Notes: generated by a model from the letters alone, not told the origin. DNA of 64,000 bases from DATFVB01 sp963714035 (GCA_963714035.1 OY970224.1:1488001-1552000), one strand, 5' to 3'; shown: positions 18,143 to 26,866, numbered from the stretch's first letter. Numbers and translations: made by a program.

Positions 18143-19497
18143 GGAAGCGCCGCGTTCTGGTCATCGACGACGAGCGGGCGATCCGGCAGACGCTCTCGCA
18201 GGTGCTCGCCGACGAGGGGTACGAGGTGGAGTCGGCCGCGGACGGGACCGAAGGCCTCGACCGGATGCGCCGCGACCGGTTCGACCTCGTGTTCCTGGAC
18301 GTCTGGCTGAAGGGCAAGGACGGTCTCGCGATCCTCTCGGAGCTCGGCGACAAGGCCTCGACGGTCCCGGTGGTCATGATCTCCGGACACGCGAACGTGG
18401 AGACCGCGGTCCGCGCGGTCAAGTCCGGCGCCTACGACTTCCTGGAGAAGCCGCTCTCCCTCGAGCGCGTCCTCGTGACCGCCCAGAAGGCGATCGCGCA
18501 CCGCGACCTCGCGGAAGAGGTCGCGCGGTTCCGGGAAAAGGCTTCCGGCGAGCAGACGCTCGTCGGGGAGACCCCCGCGATCGTCAAGCTCCGCGAGCAG
18601 ATCCTGCAGGTCGCGCCCACCGACGCGCGCGTTCTCATCACCGGCGAGAACGGCACCGGCAAGGAGATCGTCGCCCGGGCCCTCCACCGGAACTCGCCGC
18701 GGCGCGCCGCGCCGCTCGTGGAGGTCAACTGCGCGGCGATCCCCGAGGAGCTGATCGAATCGGAGCTGTTCGGGCACGTCCGCGGGTCGTTCACCGGCGC
18801 CTCGGCCGAGCGCGCCGGGAAGTTCGAGGAGGCCGACGGCGCGACGATCTTTCTCGACGAGGTGGCCGACATGTCAGCGCGCACGCAGGCGAAGGTCCTG
18901 CGGGCGCTCCAGGAGGGCCGCTTCACCCGGGTCGGCGGAACGAAGACGATCGAGTCCGACGCGCGCGTGATCTCGGCGACCAACAAGAACCTCCCGGAGG
19001 AGATCAAGGCCGGCCGCTTCCGCGAGGACCTCTTCTTCCGCCTCGCGGTCGTCCCGCTCTCTCTGCCTCCCCTGCGCGAGCGAAGCTCGGACGTGCCGGA
19101 GCTCGCCCGGCATTTCCTCCGCGAGGCGGCGCAGAAGGCCGGGCAGCGGCCGAAGACCTTCTCGGAAGCCGCGCTGAAAAAACTCCGCGCCTACGCGTGG
19201 CCCGGGAACGTCCGGGAGCTGAAGAATCTCGTCGAACGCCTCATGATCATGGCGCCGGGAGACGCGATCGACCTCCGGGACCTCCCCGTGGAAATCGTGG
19301 AGAGCGACGCGATCGCCGTCCCCGCGGACTTTTCCTCGCTCCGGCAGGCGCGCGACGACTTCGAGCGCCGCTTCATCCTGGCCGCCCTCCGCAAGAACCG
19401 GGGAAACGTGACGCGCACGGCCGAGGAGCTCGGCGTGGAGAGATCACACTTCTATCGGAAGCTGAAGGGGTACGGCATCGACGTCGAAAGGGAATAG
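18139..19497 (+). CDS. ntrX: NtrX-like sigma-54 response regulator
   Basis: This is a 452-residue response regulator. The receiver domain has phospho-acceptor D54 in LVFLDVWLKGKDG and the lysine in FLEKPLS. The AAA+ domain has Walker A GENGTGKE, the loop GSFTGA and Walker B ATIFLDEVADM. The C-terminal Fis-type HTH reads NRGNVTRTAEELGVERSHFYRKL. The contact loop has Ser in place of the usual Ala (GAFTGA), which has been seen in some family members and may lower sigma-54 contact; that last point is inference. It is the partner of the upstream NtrY (ATGA overlap). By family knowledge the pair responds to nitrogen or redox/envelope signals; the signal here is unknown. The stop is TAG. Confidence 0.92.
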   Translation: MRKRRVLVIDDERAIRQTLSQVLADEGYEVESAADGTEGLDRMRRDRFDLVFLDVWLKGKDGLAILSELGDKASTVPVVMISGHANVETAVRAVKSGAYDFLEKPLSLERVLVTAQKAIAHRDLAEEVARFREKASGEQTLVGETPAIVKLREQILQVAPTDARVLITGENGTGKEIVARALHRNSPRRAAPLVEVNCAAIPEELIESELFGHVRGSFTGASAERAGKFEEADGATIFLDEVADMSARTQAKVLRALQEGRFTRVGGTKTIESDARVISATNKNLPEEIKAGRFREDLFFRLAVVPLSLPPLRERSSDVPELARHFLREAAQKAGQRPKTFSEAALKKLRAYAWPGNVRELKNLVERLMIMAPGDAIDLRDLPVEIVESDAIAVPADFSSLRQARDDFERRFILAALRKNRGNVTRTAEELGVERSHFYRKLKGYGIDVERE

Positions 19498-19503
19498 AAC
19501 GGC

Positions 19504-19531
19504 GGGCACGGCGATGCATCGCCGCGCCTCG
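19504..19531 (+). repeat. 3'-end palindromic element, terminal fragment E5
   Basis: A short fragment, ACGGCGATGCATCGCCGCGCC, lies about 10 bp after the TAG of ntrX. It matches the GATGCATCGCCGCGC end variant found at E8b and E12. The rest of the element is not recognisable. The remainder of this spacer (to 19666) carries the AATACACGAA and GGAATCGACCTG motifs shared with 652-745. Confidence 0.45.
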
Positions 19532-19666
19532 CTCGTGTCGCCAGCGGGCAATGTCTCATGCAGAATCTCGTGCCAGGAAGGACGAATGCGATAATACACG
19601 AATTAAGGACATCGGGCGCCCGAACTCGGGTGGAATCGACCTGAGGAAACCCGGTGGCGATCTCCC

Positions 19667-20566
19667 TCAGTCCGCCCCCATCAGCTTCGTCTCCAACACC
19701 AGCTCCGGGCTGAACTTCTCGATCCTCAGGTAGAACTCCGCCGCCTCGTACAGTGCCTCGGCCGGCGTGAGCCCCACGATCTCGCTCCCGACGACGTCGA
19801 CGCCGAATCGCGCCGCTTCCGACTTCACGCACTCGAAGACCCGGAAAAGCGGCGTCTTCTTGTAGTTCGTCATGTTGATCGAGACCTGGACGATTCCGCG
19901 GTCCTTCAGGTCGACCGCCATCGCCTTGCAGTACCGGAACCCGCCGCCGATGTGCCGGATCGACTTCGCGATCCGGTCCGCGACGGACAGATCGGCCGTC
20001 CCGAGGTTGATGTTGTAGGCGATCAGCGGCATGCGCGCGCCGACCACGACCGCTCCGGCCGAAGGATGCGGCTCCGCGGGGCCGAAGTCGGGCTTCCATT
20101 CCGGAAGTTTCATCTTTTCGGCGAGCCCTTCGAATTCTCCCTTCCGAATGTTCGAGAGATTCCGGCGCTCCTCCGAGGTCGCGGCGTCCTCGTAGAGGTA
20201 CACGGGCACGCCCAGTTTCTCCGCGATCGCCTTCCCCGCTTCGCGCGCGAGCGCGACGCAATCCTTCGCGTCGACGTCGCGAATCGGAATGAACGGCACC
20301 ACGTCGACGGCGCCGAGCCGAGGGTGCTGGCCGCGGTGTCGGCGGAGGTCGATCCGCGGGAGCGCCGCGGAAACGAGCGCGATCGCGGCATCGCGCACGG
20401 CGGCGGGCTCGCCGACGAACGTCAGCACCGAGCGATTGTGGTCGGCGTCGGACGCCAGATCGAGCACTTTGACGCCAGGGATCGCGGCGGCCGCGGCGAC
20501 GATCGCGCGGACGACTTCCGCGTCGCGTCCCTCCGAGAAGTTCGGAACGCACTCGACGATCTGCTT
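19667..20566 (-). CDS. ftcD: Glutamate formimidoyltransferase (FtcD N-terminal type)
   Basis: This 299-residue protein corresponds to the formiminotransferase half of FTCD, without the cyclodeaminase domain. It transfers the formimino group between formiminoglutamate and tetrahydrofolate in histidine degradation. Diagnostic segments are VECVPNFSEGRDAEVVRAI, DADHNRSVLTFVGEP, HRGQHPRLGAVDVVPFIPI and NINLGTADLSVADRIAKSIR. The start is TTG: the motif core begins LKQIVECVPNFSEG, and GAGGTGGG lies 4 bp upstream. No other histidine-utilisation gene is adjacent. Only about 40 bp separate it from the divergent TPR gene, so the two promoters must overlap; TATTCT lies in that gap. Confidence 0.9.
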   Translation of the reverse strand, partial: KQIVECVPNFSEGRDAEVVRAIVAAAAAIPGVKVLDLASDADHNRSVLTFVGEPAAVRDAAIALVSAALPRIDLRRHRGQHPRLGAVDVVPFIPIRDVDAKDCVALAREAGKAIAEKLGVPVYLYEDAATSEERRNLSNIRKGEFEGLAEKMKLPEWKPDFGPAEPHPSAGAVVVGARMPLIAYNINLGTADLSVADRIAKSIRHIGGGFRYCKAMAVDLKDRGIVQVSINMTNYKKTPLFRVFECVKSEAARFGVDVVGSEIVGLTPAEALYEAAEFYLRIEKFSPELVLETKLMGAD

Positions 20567-20605
20567 CAATTTCCCACCTCGCTTTGCTATTCTTTCCGGA
20601 CTTCG

Positions 20606-22801
20606 ATGGCCGACAATATCGCGTATCCCGGCAATCCCGGGCTCCCCCGGGAAGCCCGCGAAAAGATTCTCTCGACGTTCCGGCACTCCCTCAACCTCTT
20701 CAAGGCGGGGAAGATCGAAGACTGCGCCGTGGGCTGCGATTTCATCCTGAAGATGGACCCGCGCTTCGTTCCGGCCCGGCGCCTCCTCGAGAAGGCGCGC
20801 GATCCGGCCGCATCGGTCGATCTCGCCGAGCTCGAGTCGTTCGTGGCGGAGACGCTCACGCCGATGGAGAAGCTCGGCGCCGCCGCGCCCGACAGGCTCC
20901 TGATCTCGGCGATCGAGGCCTACGCCGAGCGCGACTTCGACCGCGCGATCGAGAACGCGAACCGCGTGCTCTCCGTTTTGCCGGGCAACAGCGACGCGCG
21001 GGAGATCCTCGAGAAGGCGAGCCGCAAGAAAGAGCTCCAGCCGCACGTCGAGAACTTCCGGCAACGCGCGCTCTTCGCGATCGAGTCGGGACAGGCCGAC
21101 GAAGCCCGGCGCAATTTCGAGCGGATGCGGAGCCTCGACCCCGAGCATCCCGAGGTCGAGCGCCTCGGCGAGCGACTGCAGGAGCCGGGCGCTCCCGCCC
21201 GCGCCGCCGAGCCCCCGCCGCCTCCTCCCGAGGAAACGCCCGTCTTCGATTTCCCGTTCACGGACTTCTCGCCGGAGACCGCGCCGGAGCCCGAGCCCTC
21301 GCCTTTCGGCTTCGCGCCCGCTCCCCCTCCCGCCGCCGGGGATGCGACGGGACCCCTCGCCCTCGACTCGCTCTCGCTCGATGTTCCGCCGGGAGAGACG
21401 TGGGCGCCGCTGCCCGAGTCCTCCGCGGGCTCGGACGCCGAACCTTCTCGCGAGCCGGAGCCTTCCGCGTTCGGCGATTTCTGGAGCACCTCCACTCCGG
21501 AGGTTTCTCTCGAGCCGCCGCCCCGGCCCGCTCCCGCCTCCTCCTCGTCTCCGGCCGCGTCCGGCGAGCCGACCGAGGTCCAGCGCCTCCTCGAAGAGGG
21601 CGACCGGCTCTCGGAACGCGGCGACCACCAGGGCGCGATCGAGGCCTGGTCCCGGATCTTCCTCACGGACCTCAGCAATCCCGAGGCGGCCTCGAGGATC
21701 GAGAACGCGCGCACGCGCCTGGCGGAGACGCATCGCCGGGTCTCCGACGCGATCAAGCAGGGTCGCTCGCTCTTCGAGTCGGGAAAACTCAAGGAGGCGC
21801 GCGAGAAGTTTCTCGAGGTGCTCGCGATCGACGAGAACGAGTCGACGGCACGCTCCTATCTGCATCGCATCGAGGACGACCTCGCGCGGCCGACGGCCTC
21901 CTACGACCTGTCCGCGGGGGCGCCCGGGGGAGACGTCCTCGCCGACGAGGAGGAGCCTCGCGCGCCGGAGCAGAAACGCGTTCCGGCCGGGACCCGATCG
22001 GCCTCCGTCCGCCGGATCCCCCTTCTTCCGGTCGCCGCGGCGCTCGTGGCGGTGATCGGGATCGGACTGTTCCTGACTTTCCGAAATCGTCCGGCCCCCC
22101 CTCCGCCGGCGCGCCGATCCGCGAGGACCGCCGCCGGTCCGGACCGGATCGGCGAGGCGACCCGTCTCTTCCAGGAAGGAAGAGTCGACGAAGCCCGCGA
22201 CGAGCTCACGCGGATTCCCCCGGGAGACCCGCAGTACGGGCGCGCGCAGAAGATGCTCGCGAATTTCGGGCCGGCGGTCCCTCCCGCTCCGGAGAACCCG
22301 CCGGCCCCCGCGACCGCGGCCGCCGCTCCTCCCACCGCGGCCGCCCAGCGGCACGACGCCGAAACCGCTCTCGCGGAGCATCGCTACATCGCCGCGCTCA
22401 CCGGATTCCACCTCGTCTCTTCGTCGTATCCGGGAGACGCCGAGCTCAAACGAGAAATGGGAGAGGCCGCGGGCAAAGTCGAGGAGATCTCCCCCGCGGT
22501 CAAGCTCTTCAACGACGGCGATTACGATTCGTCGCTGCCGATCCTCTGGCGGCTGTATCAGGCGGATCACCAGAACGCCGACGTCAAGAGCTACCTGGTC
22601 CGGTGCTACTACAACCAGGGAGTGATCGCTCTCCAGAACAATCTCTACGACAAGGCCGCCAGGACGTTCGACGACGCTCTCGGGGTCAACCCGGACGACG
22701 CGCTGGCGAAACGGCAGAAAGCGTTCGCGCAGCGGTACCTCCACCGCCCTCCGGACCTCCTGTGCCGCGTTTACCTGAAATACCTGCGCCCGCGGCCGTG
22801 A
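20606..22801 (+). CDS. TPR-repeat protein with one membrane segment
   Basis: The 731-residue protein is not assigned to a named family. Helical TPR-like repeats are seen at about 10-190 (FRHSLNLFKAGKIEDCAVGC; AYAERDFDRAIENANRVLS), at 330-430 (GDRLSERGDHQGAIEAWSRI; GRSLFESGKLKEAREKFLE) and at 600-720. A Pro/Glu-rich linker (about 200-320) and a single hydrophobic segment (about 470-493, LLPVAAALVAVIGIGLFLTF) separate them. The layout suggests a cytoplasmic helical scaffold anchored in the inner membrane with a periplasmic TPR tail. It heads an operon in which each gene overlaps the next by 4 bp, except that the methyltransferase starts at a CTG. By context it may help assemble an envelope or glycan process; that is inference. 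Confidence 0.7.
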   Translation: MADNIAYPGNPGLPREAREKILSTFRHSLNLFKAGKIEDCAVGCDFILKMDPRFVPARRLLEKARDPAASVDLAELESFVAETLTPMEKLGAAAPDRLLISAIEAYAERDFDRAIENANRVLSVLPGNSDAREILEKASRKKELQPHVENFRQRALFAIESGQADEARRNFERMRSLDPEHPEVERLGERLQEPGAPARAAEPPPPPPEETPVFDFPFTDFSPETAPEPEPSPFGFAPAPPPAAGDATGPLALDSLSLDVPPGETWAPLPESSAGSDAEPSREPEPSAFGDFWSTSTPEVSLEPPPRPAPASSSSPAASGEPTEVQRLLEEGDRLSERGDHQGAIEAWSRIFLTDLSNPEAASRIENARTRLAETHRRVSDAIKQGRSLFESGKLKEAREKFLEVLAIDENESTARSYLHRIEDDLARPTASYDLSAGAPGGDVLADEEEPRAPEQKRVPAGTRSASVRRIPLLPVAAALVAVIGIGLFLTFRNRPAPPPPARRSARTAAGPDRIGEATRLFQEGRVDEARDELTRIPPGDPQYGRAQKMLANFGPAVPPAPENPPAPATAAAAPPTAAAQRHDAETALAEHRYIAALTGFHLVSSSYPGDAELKREMGEAAGKVEEISPAVKLFNDGDYDSSLPILWRLYQADHQNADVKSYLVRCYYNQGVIALQNNLYDKAARTFDDALGVNPDDALAKRQKAFAQRYLHRPPDLLCRVYLKYLRPRP

Positions 22802-23472
22802 AGCGCCGGGATCCCGAAGAACCGGAGCTCTGGAGCGGCGACCCGGCGCCCGAGGGCACGGAGCCCGCGCCCGAGATCGACGCCGGGCTCGCCGAACCGG
22901 ACGACCCGCTCGGCCGCGTGCTGATCCGGCATCCGCCCGCGCTCTTCCCCGAGCCGGAGCCCGCGCACCGCGCTCCGGAGGAGGAACCCGGGGAAGCCGC
23001 GTCGCTCTTCGACGACGTTCCGGCGGATCCGGCCGCTCCCGGGCCGGAAGCGCCGGCGGGAGCGTCCGCAGCCTCCCGTCTGACCGCCTTCTTCGCCGAC
23101 GCCTCTCTCTGCGGAATCGTCGCGGCCGCGAGCTTCCTCGGCGCGGCGGCGCTCGTCCGGCGCTCCCCGGCGCCGGAAGGGTGGCTCTGGTGCGCGGTCT
23201 TCGCGCTCCTCGTTTCGTTCTTTCTCGTCGTGCCGACGCTCACGCTCTTCGGTCGCACGCCGGGAATGGCCCTTGCCGACCTGACGGCGGACGACCCTGC
23301 CGGGGAGAAGCCGGAGTTCGCCGCCTCGCTCGTTCGCTGGGGCGCGACCGCGGCGACCGTCCTGCTGGCCGGACTTCCGCTCGCGACGATGCTCTTCGAC
23401 CGCCGCCGGAGGACGCCCGCCGACCTTCTCTCCGCGCGGCCGCTCTTCTCCTCCCGGGAGCCGGTCGCCTGA
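22798..23472 (+). CDS. RDD family membrane protein
   Basis: This is a 224-residue protein. The first 90 residues are acidic, proline-rich and probably disordered. The rest is an RDD domain with three hydrophobic segments: SRLTAFFADASLCGIVAAAS (with the R and D of the family name), LWCAVFALLVSFFLVVPTLT and LVRWGATAATVLLAGLPLAT. The linker FGRTPGMALADLTA matches the family's G-T-PG-M pattern. RDD proteins are inner-membrane proteins of mostly unknown function. The GTG start overlaps the TPR stop (GTGA). Confidence 0.75.
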   Translation: MKRRDPEEPELWSGDPAPEGTEPAPEIDAGLAEPDDPLGRVLIRHPPALFPEPEPAHRAPEEEPGEAASLFDDVPADPAAPGPEAPAGASAASRLTAFFADASLCGIVAAASFLGAAALVRRSPAPEGWLWCAVFALLVSFFLVVPTLTLFGRTPGMALADLTADDPAGEKPEFAASLVRWGATAATVLLAGLPLATMLFDRRRRTPADLLSARPLFSSREPVA

Positions 23473-24158
23473 CGGCCGCCGACGCCTCCCGCTACGGCTG
23501 GAAAGAGATCCCCGGCTCGTCGCACGACCGCCTCCGGAGAGCGCTCCTCGCCTGCCCCCGCGGCGGTTCGCTCCTCGATCTCGGGGCCGGCGCGGGGCAC
23601 CTCGGGCGCGAGATCGCCGGCCATTTCGCGCACGTCGCGGGCGTCGAACCGGATGCGTCCGTCCGGCCGCCGCTCGGCGCGTACGACGAATGGGTGAGCG
23701 ACTCCCTCGCGAACGTCCACGGCTGGAACCGGACCTTCGACGTCGTCGTCTGCGCCGACGTCCTCGAGCACCTCGAGGATCCCGCCGCCGTGCTCGCGCG
23801 AGTCCGGCGATGGCTCTCTCCGGGCGGCGTGCTCTTCGTCTCCCTGCCGAACGTCGCGAACGTCGCGGTGCGGTTCGCGCTGCTGGCGGGCCGCTTCGAG
23901 TACGCGGAGGCGGGAATCCTCGACCGGACCCATCTGCGGTTCTTCACGCGCCGTTCGGCCCGCCGGCTCGTCGAGGGGACCGGCTTCCGGATCCGGCGGC
24001 TCCGGGCGACGCCGATTCCGGCCGAGCTCGCGATCCCGCTCCTGCGGCGGGCGCCGCTCCGCGCGGCCACGAGGGCCTTCTGCTCCGCCACCGCCGCGCT
24101 GTGGCCGACGCTCTTCGGATACCAGTTCGTCATCGAGGCCGAGCCGGCCGACGGATGA
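23469..24158 (+). CDS. Class I SAM-dependent methyltransferase (probable CTG start)
   Basis: This is a methyltransferase of about 229 residues. SAM motif I is SLLDLGAGAGHLGREI, the acidic motif II region is VAGVEPD, and the post-motif is FDVVVCADVLEHLEDP, followed by LSPGGVLFVSLPN. It resembles Methyltransf_23/11-type enzymes often found beside glycosyltransferases. No ATG, GTG or TTG exists in frame between the RDD gene and the conserved RYGWKEIPGSSHDRL. The only sensible initiation is CTG at 23469, overlapping the RDD stop as CTGA, with CGGGAG about 10 bp upstream. The substrate is not predictable; the following glycosyltransferase suggests a glycan or polyprenyl-linked substrate. Confidence 0.75.
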   Translation: MTAADASRYGWKEIPGSSHDRLRRALLACPRGGSLLDLGAGAGHLGREIAGHFAHVAGVEPDASVRPPLGAYDEWVSDSLANVHGWNRTFDVVVCADVLEHLEDPAAVLARVRRWLSPGGVLFVSLPNVANVAVRFALLAGRFEYAEAGILDRTHLRFFTRRSARRLVEGTGFRIRRLRATPIPAELAIPLLRRAPLRAATRAFCSATAALWPTLFGYQFVIEAEPADG

Positions 24159-24877
24159 AGGTCTCGCTCGTCGTGCCGGCCTACAACGAGGAAGCGCGGC
24201 TGCCCGGCACGCTCTCGCGGATCGGGGAATATCTCCGCGACGCGAACGAATCCGAGTGGGAGATCGTCGTCGTCGACGACGGGTCGTCGGACCGGACGGC
24301 GGAAGTGGCGCGAGAAGCGTCCCCGGCCGCGGGAGCGCCCGTCGAAGTGATCGTCCTGCCGCGCAACCGCGGGAAGGGCGCGGCGATTCGGGCGGGAGTC
24401 GCCCGCACCCGGGGCGAGCGCGTGCTCGTGAGCGACGCGGACCTTTCGACCCCGATCGAGGAATGGCGGCGGCTCCTCGACGCCGGAGCGCCGGTCGCGA
24501 TCGGCTCCCGCGCGCTGGACGAACGGACGGTTCGCCGGCGGCAGGCGTGGTACCGCCGGAAGCTCGGAAAGCTCTTCAACCGCCTCGTGCGCGCCCTTTC
24601 GGTCCCGGGCATCCGCGACACGCAGTGCGGCTTCAAGCTCTTCGACGGCGACGCCGCGCGCGCGCTGTTCGCGCAGGCGCGGATCGACCGATTCGCCTGG
24701 GACGTCGAGATCCTCGCACTCGCCCGGGCGCGCGGCCTCCGGATCGCGGAGATCCCGGTGCTCTGGTTCAATTCTCCCGAATCGAAGGTTTCGGTTTTCC
24801 GGGACCTCGTCCCGACGGTCCGCGACCTGCTGAAGATCCGATGGCGAATTCCGAGGGAGCCGAAGAAGGACCCGTGA
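24155..24877 (+). CDS. Family 2 glycosyltransferase, dolichyl/polyprenyl-phosphate glucosyltransferase-like
   Basis: This is a 240-residue GT-A enzyme starting at ATG inside ATGA with the methyltransferase stop. The N-terminus VSLVVPAYNEEARLPGTL and the VVVDDGSSDRTAEVA nucleotide-sugar motif are intact. The metal-binding segment is VLVSDADLSTPIEEW, followed by IRDTQCGFKLFDGDAAR and FAWDVEILALARARG. This combination is typical of the ALG5/DPG-synthase-like branch, which transfers a sugar from a nucleotide donor to a polyprenyl phosphate. No membrane helix is seen, so it should act at the cytoplasmic face. It ends the operon; the next gene is convergent. Confidence 0.82.
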   Translation: MKVSLVVPAYNEEARLPGTLSRIGEYLRDANESEWEIVVVDDGSSDRTAEVAREASPAAGAPVEVIVLPRNRGKGAAIRAGVARTRGERVLVSDADLSTPIEEWRRLLDAGAPVAIGSRALDERTVRRRQAWYRRKLGKLFNRLVRALSVPGIRDTQCGFKLFDGDAARALFAQARIDRFAWDVEILALARARGLRIAEIPVLWFNSPESKVSVFRDLVPTVRDLLKIRWRIPREPKKDP

Positions 24878-24935
24878 CCGCGGGAACCGGCTCGCCGCGC
24901 TCCGAACGGCGGTCCGGCCCGAGGCCGGAGATGCG

Positions 24936-25181
24936 TCAGGGGACCCGGTAAGCGCTGCCGACGGGAGTCGGGCCGCCGATCTTCTTCGCCTCCAGCTTCT
25001 CGCGAACCTGTTCGAACTGCCTCACCGCTTTCTGCGAGTAGATCCGGCCGGCGCACTGGAGACACACCTCGGCCTGCACCTTGAGGACGGCGGTGTCGAC
25101 GCCGCCCCGCAGGAGCTTCTCGACGACTCGGTCGGCGAGCTCGCCTCCGCAGAGAGGGCACCGATCGAAAGGCCATTTCAT
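24936..25181 (-). CDS. YgiT-type zinc-finger protein (probable partner of DUF4258 protein)
   Basis: This 81-residue protein has two CxxC knuckles, CPLCGG and CLQCAG, 34 residues apart. It resembles the N-terminal YgiT/MqsA-type zinc finger but has no C-terminal HTH. It overlaps the upstream DUF4258 gene by 4 bp (ATGA). DUF4258/YgiT-finger pairs are widespread and often suspected to be toxin-antitoxin-like because of their similarity to MqsRA/RelE-type pairs. There is no experimental basis visible here. Confidence 0.75.
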   Translation of the reverse strand: MKWPFDRCPLCGGELADRVVEKLLRGGVDTAVLKVQAEVCLQCAGRIYSQKAVRQFEQVREKLEAKKIGGPTPVGSAYRVP

Positions 25182-25489
25182 GACGAGCCCTCCGGAGCGG
25201 CGCCTTCGCCCGGAGTCACCCGCCACGCGTTGATCAGCGCCGCCCATCCCGTCCGCGCGTTCCACGCCCAGACGGACTCGACGCGGCTCCCGTCCCCGAG
25301 AAGCGCCTTCACCCGGCACGCGGGATACGGTTTCCCGTCGCCCGGAATCTGCTCCACGATCTCGCCGCGCGGAATCGCGGCGCAGATCCCGTCCATCGTC
25401 AGCCGGTGGGCGTGGAGCTCCTCTTCGGCGCGATTCGTCACCCGCACGCGCCCGAGGCCGACCGCCGCAGCCAGTTCGTCGATTTTCAT
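25178..25489 (-). CDS. DUF4258 domain protein (toxin-like partner)
   Basis: This is a 103-residue protein. The core VRVTNRAEEELHAHRLTMDG, PRGEIVEQIPGDGKPYPACR and the end motif NARTGWAALINAWR match the DUF4258 pattern of a small RelE/MqsR-like fold. It lies directly upstream of, and is translationally coupled to, the zinc-finger gene, in the order expected for such pairs. It follows glyA on the same strand after about 90 bp. Toxicity is unproven; the family could also act as a housekeeping RNA-binding protein. Confidence 0.72.
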   Translation of the reverse strand: MKIDELAAAVGLGRVRVTNRAEEELHAHRLTMDGICAAIPRGEIVEQIPGDGKPYPACRVKALLGDGSRVESVWAWNARTGWAALINAWRVTPGEGAAPEGSS

Positions 25490-25550
25490 GACATCCCCGT
25501 GAAGACCACCGTTTCCGTTCCCGGATCCCTGAAGCGATCCCGATGGGCAT

Positions 25551-25567
25551 GCCGGCTCGCGGCCGGC
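25551..25567 (-). terminator. GC-rich stem-loop after glyA (weak terminator candidate)
   Basis: GCCGGC-TCGCG-GCCGGC forms a six-pair stem 11 bp beyond the glyA stop. In the glyA direction no T-run follows; a pyrimidine-rich stretch (TTCTCTTTCCCC) lies only on the opposite strand side. It may act as a Rho-dependent pause or a 3'-end stabiliser. Confidence 0.35.
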
Positions 25568-25578
25568 TTCTCTTTCCC

Positions 25579-26853
25579 CTATTCGGCGGCGTCGAGCGGG
25601 AAGGCCGAGCAGAGCTCGCGCACTTTCGTCCGCACGCGGCGCGCCGTCTCCTCGTCCGCGGGCGCCGCCAGAACCTCGGCGATCAGGTCCGCGATCGTTT
25701 CCATTTCCCCGGCGCCCATGCCGCGCGTCGTGACGGCGGGCGTGCCGATCCGGATTCCCGACGCCTTGAGCGGCGGGAGCGGGTCGAACGGGATCGTGTT
25801 CTTGTTGACCGTGATGCCGGCGGCGTCGAGCGCCTTCTCGGCGTCCTTTCCCGTGATTTCCCGCGCGCCGACGTCGATCAGGAACAGATGGGTGTCCGTG
25901 CCTCCCGAGACGATCCGCCACCCGCGCGCGGCGAGGGCGGCCGCGAGCGCGCGGGCGTTCTCGAGGATCCGCCGCTGGTAATCGGCGAATTCGGGTGTGG
26001 CCGCCTCCGTGAAGCACACCGCCTTGGCCGCGATGACGTGCTCGAGGGGGCCGCCCTGAATGCCGGGAAAGACGTTCCGGTCGAGGTCCTTCTGGAAGGC
26101 CGCGCGGCAGAGGATCATTCCTCCGCGGGGCCCGCGGAGCGTCTTGTGCGTCGTCGTCGTCACGTACTCGGAGACCGGCACCGGCGAGGGATGGAGACCG
26201 GCAACGACGAGCCCCGCGATGTGCGAAATATCGCACATGAGCGCCGCCCCGCACTCGCGGGCGATTTCGGCGAAGCGGTCGAAGTCGAGCGTGCGCGCGT
26301 ACGCCGAGGCGCCGGCGATGATCAGCTTCGGGCGATGCTCGCGGGCGAGCGCCGCCAGCTCGTCGTAGTCGATCCGCTCGTCCTCCCGCCGCACGCCGTA
26401 TGCGACGACCTTGTACTCGCGCCCCGAGAAGGAGAGGGGATGCCCGTGCGTGAGGTGGCCGCCGTGCGAGAGGTTCATCCCGAGGATGACGTCGCCGGGA
26501 TGGAGCGCCGTCAGGTAGACGGCCATGTTGGCCTGGGACCCCGAGTGCGGCTGGACGTTGGCGTGCTCCGCGGAAAAGAGCGCTCTGGCGCGCTCGATCG
26601 CGAGCGACTCGATGCGGTCCACGAATTCGCACCCGCCGTAGTAGCGCTTGCCGGGATACCCCTCCGCGTACTTGTTCGTGAGCACCGAGCCGGCCGCCTG
26701 CCGGACGGCGCGCGAGACGAAGTTCTCGGAGGCGATGAGCTCGAGGTTCTCGTTCTGCCGGCGCTCCTCGTCCCGGACCGCCCGGTAGACCTCCGGATCC
26801 ACCGCCTCGAGATCGCGGGAGAGGAACGCGACGGGCGCCAGGGTGCCGCTCAT
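25579..26853 (-). CDS. glyA: Serine hydroxymethyltransferase
   Basis: This is a PLP enzyme that interconverts serine and glycine while charging tetrahydrofolate with a one-carbon unit. The full family length of 424 residues is present. Landmarks are ENLELIASENFVSRAVRQAA, TNKYAEGYPGKRYYGGCEFV, QPHSGSQANMAVY and MNLSHGGHLTHG. The PLP lysine lies in TTTTHKTLRGPRGGM, followed by NTIPFDPLPPLKASGIRIGT. It is the fourth gene of the accD-folC-dgt-glyA run and shares folate chemistry with folC. The stop is TAG. Confidence 0.97.
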   Translation of the reverse strand: MSGTLAPVAFLSRDLEAVDPEVYRAVRDEERRQNENLELIASENFVSRAVRQAAGSVLTNKYAEGYPGKRYYGGCEFVDRIESLAIERARALFSAEHANVQPHSGSQANMAVYLTALHPGDVILGMNLSHGGHLTHGHPLSFSGREYKVVAYGVRREDERIDYDELAALAREHRPKLIIAGASAYARTLDFDRFAEIARECGAALMCDISHIAGLVVAGLHPSPVPVSEYVTTTTHKTLRGPRGGMILCRAAFQKDLDRNVFPGIQGGPLEHVIAAKAVCFTEAATPEFADYQRRILENARALAAALAARGWRIVSGGTDTHLFLIDVGAREITGKDAEKALDAAGITVNKNTIPFDPLPPLKASGIRIGTPAVTTRGMGAGEMETIADLIAEVLAAPADEETARRVRTKVRELCSAFPLDAAE

Positions 26854-26866
26854 GCCGCCGATCTTT

